Under the pieces are notes generated by a model. It did no database searches and was not told the origin of the DNA. It saw only the letters and a list, made by a program, of their open reading frames with translations. From an uncultured Sulfitobacter sp. (lineage in GTDB: Bacteria > Pseudomonadota > Alphaproteobacteria > Rhodobacterales > Rhodobacteraceae), in contig CALAIJ010000093.1 of NCBI GenBank assembly GCA_937923365.1, positions 1-31,498 of the forward strand: a stretch of DNA of 31,498 nucleotides, given 5' to 3'. The translations under genes and the position numbers were made by a program. This document shows, one piece after another, positions 1-12,000 of the stretch (positions are counted from its first letter, which is position 1; each line of letters starts with the position of its first letter).

Positions 1-3000
1 GTGCGTAAATGTCATCGGCTGCAGTGATGTTGGCATTGTTGCCAAAGCCCGCCGAGATGTTGACCGTCGAAGTGGCGTTGACACTGGAATTCGAAGCCGC
101 CCCGATGCCGCCTGTCGAAGTCGTTGCCTGGGCCCGCGCGGAGTCGCCCGTGGTGGACGTGCCCGTCGTGTTGGTGTTGAACAACGCGTCCACATCAACG
201 TCGCCCACAGTGGCTGTGACGGTCGCGCCTGAAATGGTGGCGTTGACTGTTGCGTTGGTCGTTGCTGTGGATTCCGAGTCTCCAAGGGCGACACCGCCAA
301 CGCTGACGCCCGAAGACACCGCATTGGATTGCATTTTGGACTGTGCCAGAACTCTAACGCTGTTCGCGGTGATGATGTCGTTTGAATTGCCCGTGACAAG
401 CGCCTGAACGGACCGCGTCGTGATCGCAACTGCGTCTGCCCCGACACCGGCCAAAAGACCGCCGCCGCCTGCTACCGCTGTGGCTTCGGACTTGACGTTG
501 TCGATGGATTTGATGCTTAGCGTGCCGCGCGACGTGACGTCGGCGGACTGAACTGCCGCAAGGTTCGAGCCGCCCATCGTGGCACCCGCTGTTGACGTGC
601 CTTTGGCCGCAAGACCGCCCACGACGGAGTTTGCATCTGCGTCGGCACGGCCGACTGAAACGCTGACGACGTCTACATTGTTACCGCCGACGCTGCCGCC
701 GACGATTTTTGCCGAAACGCTGCTGCTGTCAAAGGCGACCGCTTTTGTTTCTCCGCCTGCGATCAGGCCGCCCGAAGACGCCTGAGATTTCGCGCTGGCC
801 CCAAGGCCAAGATCGCCCGCTGTATCCCCACGCGCCGTGCCAGAACGTTCTGCGTTGTGGCGCGCATAGATATCTACATCGCCCGTACTGGTCACACGAC
901 CGGCCCCGATCAATGCATTCACCGCGGTCGAAACACTGGCCTGTGCGAGGGCACCACCAACAGACAACGCACCACCAGAGATGCCGCGCGCATCTGCATC
1001 TGCATCAATCTTGGAAATCGCTTCGACGGTCACAGACGTTGCATCAACCTCTAGCCCGGACCCGCCAAGGCTGGCCGTGACAGTGCCACCCACGGTGGCA
1101 TAGGATTCCACGCCTGTAACAGAGATGGCCGCGCCCGCAGAACTGGTCGCCGTGGCGTCAGCTTCGTGCGTGGCGTCCGCCGTCACGTTCAGCGCGCCCA
1201 CATCAAGGTCAGCCGACCCGCGAACCTGCGCGGTGACATCGGTGGTGACGCTGGATCTGGCGATTGATTTGCCCAAGGCAATGCCCGCCGCCTTGATCGA
1301 CCCGACAACAACTTCGGAATAGACATCACTGTCGGCCCGCACTGTGGCAGAACCGGATGTCGAAATGGTTGAACCGTTTACATCCGCACGCACCAGGCCC
1401 GTCACCAGGACTTTCATGGAGTTGACGCCACCCGATCCGATACCGGCCGAGATGGACTGGCCGCTGACCTTGGCGTTGATCTCGCTGTCGGCCTCCAGAA
1501 GGAAAGTCCCGACGCCACCCGATGTGCCCGTGCCAATGACGGCAGAGCTTCCGGTGCGGGCCTCGGTCGTGCCGCCGATGGAAGCCTCGGTGATAGAGGC
1601 CCCTCCGGCAATCGCACCCACGGTGGCTTCGGTCGAAGACAGATCGACATCACGCTCGCTGAACGCTTTTACGTTGACGGAATCCGCGTCAGTGACGTGG
1701 CCTTCAATCTCGGCCTTGGCGCCTGCGAAATCGTCATGGATTGTCACGGAGGCACCAAGTGCGCCGATCAAACCACCTGCGCCCACCGCACTGGTTGCGT
1801 CCGCGTTCACGCGCATGTCTGCCATCACGTCGACGGTGCCGGCTGCCTTGACGCGGCCGGCTGCATCGATGCTGGCCGTGGCAACTCGGTTGATGTTGGC
1901 GACGGTCACGCCCGCCCCTGCACTGCCGAGGCCGACAGCAACCGCACCCGCGATCGTGTCCAGATCAACCCGCTCGTTGGCACGCACATCGATGTTGCCG
2001 CCTGCGTTTACAGTGCCTGCGATGAAGGCATCTGTGCCTTTAGTCGTCACCGTTGGCGTGCTCAAACCGCCCGACGCGGCGTTCGCGCCCGATTTTGAAT
2101 TCACGGTGTCTTTCGCGCCATCGGTGGCCGAAGCCAGACGCGATGCAGCGGACGGCGTGCCGGTGCCGTCGATGCCATCTGCATCACCGGTCGAAGAGAA
2201 CCCGCCAAGGACACTGTTGGTCCAGGTGGTCGAGGAGGCATCATCTGCCAACGCCAGGCTGTCATCGCCCCCGCTGGACAATTCGCCACTTTGTTCGGAC
2301 GTCAGATCATTGCCCAGAGAAACGACAGAGACCGAAGCCGCAAGACCGATGCCCGCCGTCGCAGCGCCGGAGACAGCAATGGCGTCAATGTTCATCAGCT
2401 CAGCAGCACCGACGATCACGTCACCTGTACCAGTGGTGGTCAGCACGGTGCCGGATGTGGTGTAAGCGGATGTGTCCGACCGGACAACAACGACGCTGAC
2501 GGCACCTGCAGCGCCTCCGGCCAAGGCAAGCGACAGACCGCCGTTGCCGCTGAAAAGATCCAGTTTGTTGGTCGCGGAAATAACTGCGGACCCGCCGCTC
2601 GTCACGCGGGCGGAATTGCCCAGATAGGCCGAGGTATCGCTGTCCACGACGATGACACCAACAGCGCCCGCCGCCCCCACAAACCCAGAGGCCGCGCCTG
2701 CAGCACCAATCACAAAGACGTCTTCGGTGCTGGTCGCGGTAACGGCCACCCCTTTGATCGCTACTGTGCTGGCGCGATCGCCATCGTCATAGGTGTCGTT
2801 GCTGCCGATCAGGCCGCCATCAGCCACAGTCATGTTCGCCGCGCCAACGAGGGCATTCGCCGTCACGACGGAACTACCGCCGATGGACGCATCGGTCGTT
2901 TTCTCGATCACAATGACGTTGACGGCTGCGCCGCCCGCACCGGATCCACCAACACCGACCGCGCCACCGATGGAATCGATGTCCGTGGTGTGATTGGCCG

Positions 3001-6000
3001 CAACGGCGATGTTGAAATCAGCCGTGATGTCGGAGGCGCCATCAATGGCCGCAGTCACATCGGATGTGACAACAATCGCATTGGCCGAGGCCCCGACGCC
3101 GACACCCGCACCGGCACCGACAGCGATGGTGATCGCCAGAGCGTCATCTGTGCCCGACGCTGTAAGGGTAAAATCACCCGCGCTGCGCATTGTCGCGCCT
3201 GTGATGCGGGCTTCGGTCGTGTTGTCGAACACGGCAGCCGACGCGCCGGGGGCACCTGCGCCACCGCCAACGGCAACGGCGGCCATCACATTCAGTGCAT
3301 AGGCATCAGATGCCGCGCCGACGCTGATATCATCGCCGTTATCCGTCGTCGTCAGTGACGCGCCCGCGCCAATCAACGTCTTAGTTTCATTGAGGAATAC
3401 ATTTGCCGTACCGCCAAGCGCCACAGCACCCGCGCCGCCGGCAAGGTTGAACGAGATCGTCTCGACCCGGTCGGTCGAAATCGCCTGAACATGGATACCG
3501 CCCTGAGTGGCCGTCGCGAGGTTTGCGATACGCTCACCACTTGCACCGCCATCTGCAAAGCCTTCGGAACTCGCATCGGACAGGTCGACCTGACCGACCT
3601 CGCTCAAGTTGACGTCATTCTCGTCCGCATCATCTGCGGCAAACGTGATGCCGACGCCGCCTGTCAGGGTTTTCACACCGCTGCCTGTGCCCAGCGACAG
3701 CAATGTCGCCCCACCCTGGACTTCGGTCTTTGTCGATTTGTCGACAACCGTCACGCCACCGGAACCTGCACCTGCGCCAAGCGCGCCTGCAATCGCACCT
3801 GCCACCACGTCGAGGCTGGTCTCATCCAATGCGTTGACAGCGATGGAATCCCCCGCCGTCAAAGAGGCGGTCGAACGCACTGTCGCTTCGGTTGTGTTGT
3901 TGATCGTCACGACGCTGGCCGCACCGGCCAAACCGCCGTAGGCACCGCCCGCACCGGATGCGGACACGGCCACGCCTTCGTCCGAGGACAATGCGCGAAT
4001 GGCGATGTCGTCTTTGACGGTCACTTGGCCCGCAATATAGGCCTCTGTTTCTTTGGTCGTGACCTGCACGCCGACGCCTGCCGCGCCCCCGCCAGTGGCA
4101 CCGATGCCAACCGCGCCACCAGTGGTGATGACCGAACCAATGTCCCGTGCAAGGACCGTTGCATCCTGCCCGTTGTTTGCGCCATCGTCAGAGACGACTG
4201 TGCCCGCGCCAATCCAGGCACGTGTATATTCTTCCTGAACCGAAACAGCCGCCGTGCCGGCCACGCCGATGTTGCCGCTGGCACCGGCACCCACGGCGCC
4301 GGTGATGATTGTCTGGTCAGAGACCGCCGAAACGGCCACACCGCGCGTGCTTTCCAGCACTTTGCTGCCGCCCAATTCGGACCCTGTGGGCATGAACGTG
4401 CCACTGGTGTTCCCGCGCGCAATCAATGTGCCGTTGCCCTGCACCGACGCTTCGGTCGTGTCGCTGTGGAAGGTGACCGCAGCACCGACACCGACACCAA
4501 CCGCACCGCCGCCTGCAACGCCGCCAGCAAGGGTTTCGAGTGTGGCGTCGCTGTCCGCCAGAACTGTGGCGTTGCCGTTGGTCGTAACCGTACTGGCGTT
4601 GATCTGCGCGTCGGTCGTGCGGATGGCGGTTACATTCGAGAACGCCCCAGCCACGCCTACAGCATCGCTGGCACCGCCTGCGACGGTCAAAGCCGCTGCA
4701 AACATGTCCGACTGCGCCACAACATCGACACCCGTGGCTGTGCGTGTCGACAATGCGGTGATCGCCCGATCTGTCGCGCCCCGCTGGGCGTTTGCCGTCA
4801 CGGTGGAGCCTGTAATCTTGGCCGTCACATCGTGGGTCACGATGACCGTGCCGATGGTCGCACCCACGCCGACACCGGAACCCCCACCGATGGCTCCGCC
4901 GCCTGCGACGATGACCGCCGAGGTGACAGGCTCGATGATCGCGCCTTTAAGGTCTTGATCGGAAATACCGTCACGACCGCGGGCCGTATCGGCAAACAGG
5001 GTGACATTGCCGTCCGTGTTCAGTGTGGCGTCGCGCACCATGGCTGTGACGTCTTCCTCGGACGTCACGACTGCGATGACACCCGCCGCCGCACCGCCAC
5101 CGCCAACCGCACCGGCAACACCCGCCGCCACCAGCACCGGAGAGGCGGTCGCCACAAGGTCAACGCCGCGCACGGTCCGCTGCGCACCGGAATCGGTGAT
5201 GACAGTCGCGTTGGTTGCGCCTGCTGTGATCATTGCGCCGCCACCGATCAGGGCAGTGGTTTCGGCGATGCGCGTCAAAGTCACAAGCGTCGCACCGAAT
5301 GCCGGACCGCTGCCGCCTGCAACCGCACCGGATATTGGAACGATGATCGCATCACTGTCGGCCTCAAGCGTAACGTTGCCTGCAGCTGTCGTGACCGAGG
5401 TCGCACCATACACAGGGTCAGTCGGGCCGCGCGCCTCAACTGCGCCGATGGAAGCGCGCGTTTCATCCGTTTGCACAACGACGTTGATGGTGCCGGAACC
5501 GGCGATACCACTGCCGCCCGAACCCGCAACTGTCAGACCGGCCACGACAAAGAAACTGTCGGCATAGAGATCAACGCCGCGCACCGCGCGGGTGCCCTCG
5601 TCGTCTGGAATATTGCTTGCCGCGCCGTTGGCCATCGCCAGCACAGTCGCGCCTTCGGCGATTTCAGCTACGGTCTCTGACAGGGTGACGGCCACGGCAA
5701 CGGAAGCACCGATACCGCCAGAGCTGCCAATCGCCACGGCACCCGAACCGAACGTCAGGATCAGGTCGCTGTCGGACCCGATTGTCAGGTTGCCACCAGT
5801 CGTCACATCAGCCCCTGCAAGAAGGCTGGCGCGTGTCACATCATCAGTCACAATGACAGTGACCGCGCCCGCGCCGGAGAACCCGGACGAGCCCGCACCA
5901 CCGACAGTCAGGGCTACGATCACCAGATCGCTGTCAGCGGAAACATCGACACCCGTGATGGAACGGGTGTCGCCATCATCCGCCAGCACACTGGCCGGAC

Positions 6001-9000
6001 GCAAGGCGTCGGCGTGAATTTCAGCCGCGCCAATGACCGCTTGTGTAATGCTCTTGCGGGCAACAACGGTGCCTGACAGACCGACGCCGGTTGACCCACC
6101 GCCCGCCGCAACAGCACCGGTGATCGCAATGACCGTGGCGGTCGTATCTGCGGACAGCGACAGGTTGCCGCCGGTCGTGACGCGTGCGCCATCCATAACG
6201 AGGGCTTGCGTCACAGACGCATTGCCCGTCGCCGAAGGATTTTCATACTCGAGCGACGGCACAGGATTGGACCCGTCGATCACCTGCTCGGTGCCGAACA
6301 GGAACGCACCCGAGAATGCGCCTGCGCCCTGGAAACCGCCCGAAGAGGATGAGCCTGAAATCGCTGCTGCCACAGACACGATACGATCGTTGGCCGAAAC
6401 GTCTACGCCACGGATCGAACGGTTGCCTTCCAAGGTCGACACAACGGTGGTGTTGTCTGCATTTGCATTGATATCCGCGTTACCGCGAATTTCGGCAGAG
6501 GTGTTGTTGATCGTGATCAGCGGGGCCGCCGAGATGCCAACCGCGCCTGCGCTGCTGGAGATGGCAATAGAGCCTGCAATCATCGCCGCATTCAGCCGTG
6601 CATCCGCAGAGACCGACACATTGCCGCCAACACGCACAGTTCCGTCGATATAGGCGGTCGTCGTGCGATCCAGAACGCCCAGCGACAAGGAGCCAGCGCC
6701 AGCAAAGCTGTCAGACTGCGATCCGCCGACGGCGAACGTAATGATCGTGTCGCGAGAATCTGCGTGGACCAGCAGGTCGCGGCGCGCTTCAATGAAGGCA
6801 CCCGTACCAACGGAAGCAATGACATCGCGATCCATCGTGGTGATGCCAAAGGCCGCGCCGATTGCTGTGCTGCCGCCTTTGGCCGCACCACCCGTGGCTG
6901 TGATTTGCAGCGCCCCGGCTTGAGCTGCAACGGTGACATCCTGAGCGGAAGATCCACCCGCCGCAATCGTCAGGGCGTTGCCGTCGTCATTGACGCGCGC
7001 GTTGTCCGCGATTGTGGCCTCTGTCGTGCCCAGCACATTGATTGACCCGACCGAGCCCGCAAGGGCTGTGGCGTCGCCCTTCGCGCCCGCAAGAGCGACC
7101 ATGAACAATTTGTCGTCGGTATCAGCAGCCACGGTCAAACCGTAGCCGGTTCCACCAAAGTAGTTCAGACCTGCGCCAAAGCCGCGCGCGGTGACATTCG
7201 CCGTGCTTGTCAGCGCGGCGCGCGTGTCATGATCGACAACCATAACGCCCGGCGCAATGCCGATGCCCGTTGTCCCTTTGCCCACAGCGCCCACAATCGA
7301 AACGGCAATCAGTTGATCCGTCGCAAAGACCCCGACCGATCCATCCGCCGTTACCGTACCGCCAATCTCTGCGGTGACGTCACTGTCGACATAGTTCACG
7401 CCGACCGACCCTGCGAGACCAAGCCCGGTATCGGCAGACCCGAGACTTGCCGCTATAGAGACAAGAACCGAGAAATTGGAGGCCTCAACCGTCACATCGC
7501 CCGTGGCAGTCACGTTGCCGTCGATGCGCGCTTCGACCGTGTCATTATAGATGCCGATGTCAAAGGCCGCGCCAACGCCGGTTTGGTTGCCGTCTGCTGC
7601 CGCGCCAGCGACCGTCACCGAAACCGCATGATCGTGCGCGTTGACAGACAGGGTGTCCGCGTTGACGATCGACGCTCCGGCACCAATGGCAGCAAAGGTC
7701 GCATCATCCAGCACGCTCACATTGACTGAACCTGCGATGGCCCTATCGGATTGCGATCCACCTGACCCGCCCACGACAACCGCCACAGTTTCCGAGCGGG
7801 TTTCAGCCTCTACGGTGACGTCGCCATTGCCTGTCATCGTGACCGTGCCAGAGACGATCTGCGCAATTGTGTCACGGTCGAACTTGGTCACGCTGAGACC
7901 GCCGGCAATGCCGGTGTTGTTGCCACTTCCCGATGATCCTGTGATCAGTGTGATCGGCATCGACACGGACACCACAGGCGCCTGCGTCAGCGCATGCACC
8001 AGCAGATCGCCACCTACGGCGACATCTGTGTCGGCAATCGTCGCTTCGGTGTGCTGATTAACGATATTGATACCGATGGCGCCGGAAATTCCCAAGCCAG
8101 CCTTGCCGCCGACATCGACAGTGTTCTCGTTAACGGTCACATCACCCGGTGTGGGTGCGGTGGCAGGGGCGTTGTCAGCCGGATCGGGGGCGGGGTCGGC
8201 GCCGCCGCTGTCGGGCTTGGCACCCGCAAAGGCCACGGTCAGACCCAGATTGGTGCTGTCGGCTGTGACGTTCACGTCGTCTGCTGCTGTCACGCCAGCG
8301 TTGAAACCGACAGGGATCGTATCAGACACAACGTCGCCAATCTTGGCGAGGGTGACGTTGTTGGCGATGTTCACAGCAGAGCTGATCCCGATGCCTGTCG
8401 ATCCACCTTTCGCGAGCGACAGACCAAAGCTGAGCATCGTGGCCGAGTGATCGGCATTCACGGTGATATTGTCCGCTGAAACCCTTGCGCCGTCTTCGAT
8501 CCATGCACGCGCATTGTTGGCGTGGTCGTTGATCGAGATGCTGCCCTGGAAGTTCAGATCGTCGCCGCTGCCACCAGCATCGGTGACGTTAAAGACAAAC
8601 TGGCGTGTGACCGCGTCGACCATCAGATCTTTGGTAACGTTCAGCGTCGCGCCGTCGGCAATGTAGGAATCCGCTTCGTTCAGTTTGGACACATAGCTGA
8701 AAGCGCCGCCCATAGCGGAGCCATCGCTTTTGGTGGAGCCTTTGAACAAGGCTTTGATATTCGGGATGCCGACAATATCGACCGTCTCTACGGTGGCATC
8801 TGTTTCAATCGTTGCGCCTTCGTCGCCGGTGACTGTGACCAGAGCGCCTGTCCCGATCCCTGCACTGGCCTTGTTTTCGATCAGCATGATGTTGACCGAC
8901 CCGTTAAGCGCAAACTTGCCTTCCGGTCCGTTTGGCCCGCCGCCGCCTGCTGCGGCGCTGGCTGCGACATAGCTGGTCGCAACTTTGTTGGGTAGACCAC

Positions 9001-12000
9001 CTGTCGGGGTCAGATACCCAAGGAACGGCGTGATTGAATCACTCACGCCGGTCAGGGCTGGCCCAAGGCTCTCGTCGTAATAAGAGGTAAATGCGGTCTG
9101 CACATCCGCCAATGCACCGCGCGTTGCGGCGGGGTCCTCAACGTCAACACTGCCCCATACGGCCCCAAAAGCATCAGAAAGTGACGGCATGTCACCCAAA
9201 GAGGTCCCAAGGTCCGAGAAGGCCGCGCCAAGGGCGGGGATTTCGTCAAGCAGGTCAACCTGATTGGGGATGATCGCCTCTGCGCTCATGACAAGGGCGC
9301 CAACAGTTACAGTCGCGGCGTCAATGCGGACGACTGCATCATTGTCGAATTGGGACACGTTCACGGCACCTGCAAGGCTGACGGCAGCGCCTGCCTTGGA
9401 GCCACCGATGGCCGTGGTGCGGAAGTTGTCTTCGACACGGGCGGTCAGGTTCAAGGTTTCAGCTTCAATTCTGGCCCCGTCCAGCACAAGCGCGTTCGCG
9501 CCCAGAACATTCTCGGAGACGATAACGCCGGCGGACAGACCGAACTGGCCCGGACCACCCCATTTGCCAGCCAGACCGCTCGCCTGTCCGGTGATCTGCT
9601 GTTTGGCAGCGCCCGCGGCACCCTGATCGGCAGCGGCAGGTTTCGCCTTGGTGGACGCCTTGGTCGAGAGCAGCGTTTCTTCGTTTACCGCGTCGGCTTC
9701 GATGGTGATCGTATCCGTCGCGGTCAGTTCACCTGCAACCTGTGCGGTGGCCTGATTGTTGAGAAACGCAACCGTGATCCCGATCGCGGTGCCCTGATTG
9801 GACTGCGGCTGGACGATCTTGGAGGATGTGCCGACGGATTGTTTGGTGTTGGTATCCGCCGAAATCGTGATGTCGCCGGCGATGATCTCTGCGCCCGCGC
9901 TGATGTCGGTTGTCGCGGTCGTTGTCGCGTCGCCAAGGGTCACGGCAATCGCTGGCCCTTTGACCCGTTTCTGCTTGGACCCTGTAGTGGTGCTTTTCTT
10001 GGCTTTGAACACAAGGCCGGACTGGATGTTGGTCGCCACGTCGAGCGTATTTTCAGCCGACGCCGCAAGCGACACAAGACCACCAGCTTCGAGTGTGACA
10101 CCATCCTCGACCGTGGTCAGGGCGGTCGCATCGGACTCCCCGAAGGTAAAGCCAAAGTTCATCCCCGGATTGGTGAATGTCAGTTCCGACGTCGCTGTCG
10201 CGTCGACATCGATCGAGGTTTCGGCCCAGACATCAAGACCGTCCAGCAGGTCGATCTTGGCAATCGCTTCGGCCCGCATGAAGTGGACCGGAATCTTGTT
10301 GGTCAATGCGCCTAGAACCGGCAGGTTGTCGAACTGTTTCTGGATGGCGCTTTCAAGCTCGTTTGCTACCAGTTGGATACCGCCAACCAGAAGCGGAACA
10401 TCACCGTCTTCGACATCACCCTCAGCCGAGCCGTCGTCGGGCAGGCCCAGCAATGCATCAACGTCAATCTCGATCTCGACGGCCTTGGAACTGTCGGCAT
10501 TTGCGGTGATCTTCAATTCACCCGCGCGAATGACGGCATTGCCGATCTGGATCGCAGCGGCCGCAATCTTTTCGTTCAGTCCCGGCGTGAAGGCCAGCGC
10601 ATCCAGCGCAAAGCCGGCATCGACCGTGATGGTCACATTACCGGCTGTGGCCGCTTCGGTGTTGCCCTTGACGTCTGCCGCCAAAAGCTGCGCACCGCCA
10701 CCGATGACAATGCCCGCACCTTCAACCTGAGCGCCGCCATTCTCGAACGGATTGCTCCCCGAGAAGATCCCTGCAAAGCGCGATGATGATACGCCACTGC
10801 CGCCACCTTCAAGCAGAATGTCACCATGTGATCCGACAGCGCCGGGCAAAAGACGGGTGTCGATCACTGCGCCGTCGACGAGGATCAGCTCGGCGTCCAT
10901 CTTGATATCACCGCCGCGCGTGTTGATATCGTTTTCCATATAGATGACGTCGCCGCCAAAGTCGCCGCGCACGGTCAGGCTGCCAGCCCAGGCGGTCAGA
11001 CCTGTGCCAAGGCGGAAGGTGTCATCGCCAAAGCCAAGGTTCACGACAAGTGGCGCACCAGCATTGAAGGTGGACCCTCCAAAGCGCGCGCCGGACCCGT
11101 TGATAATCTCGAACGCGCCGGTTCCGGTTGCCCGCAGCGTGAAGTCGTCATCCCCGACAGTGCCGCCAACGGTGATCGTGGGCTCCATGCCGGTGTAGTT
11201 GAATGTCTCTAGGTTGATTGACGCGCTGCCGGAACTGCCCGCCATCGGACCGGAGAAAATCGCACCCTGTTGCACGATGACATCCGTTCCGCCTGCCCCG
11301 CCGTTGATCACGCCGGACCAGCGTCCGGGAAGGTCGATTGTTTCCCACGGATCGTTAACGCCGCCATCCGCAAATGTATTGCCCAGATTCAGTTCGAAAT
11401 AGAACGTGTCGTCGTTGTTTTCGGCACCGGTAAGCGTGTCGACGCCACTGACGAACAGCCCGTCCACATAGGCGCGGTCTTGCCCGACGATGTACCATGT
11501 CACATCTGCCTGTGGTCCGGTCAGTTCTGCATTGCCGCCCGCGATCAGGCGCGCGACCACATCAGGGTTGCCCGCAAGGTCCAGTTCGGTGGCGGCATCC
11601 GTCAGCTGCTGATCGAACCCTTCGAACCGGATGTCGTCGTTGCCATCCATGATATTGATATCAAGCGCACCACTGCCATAGGCGCCGCCAAGGGCGGGTT
11701 TGCCAAAGTCCAAAACGGTCTTGGATGCATCTGGTCCCATCGAAATTCGGGATAGTCCGTCATTTTCGACATCATTGTCGCCAATCACGATTGATCCGCC
11801 ACGGCCGGAAACCGTGTCATTTATCGTGCGTGATTCTGCTGCAGAGGTATCCGTCACCAGTTCCACGTTGACGAAATCGCGCACATGATCGGCGCCGCCT
11901 TCGCTCTGTGTGATGGTGCCCGTTCCATTCGCACCAAGGTCATAGGTGACGCTGGTATGCTTGGCGCCATCAAGGATCAATTCGTCCTCACCGTCGCCAC

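Noticed and set aside
3491..5680. Long plus-strand open frame (729 codons) and several others between 9 and 12454
   Set aside because: They lie antisense to the giant gene. Their composition (many Arg, Cys and His, or Pro/Ala-rich strings) is the mirror of its repeats, no domain is recognisable, and the minus-strand frame is continuous with a clear repeat pattern.
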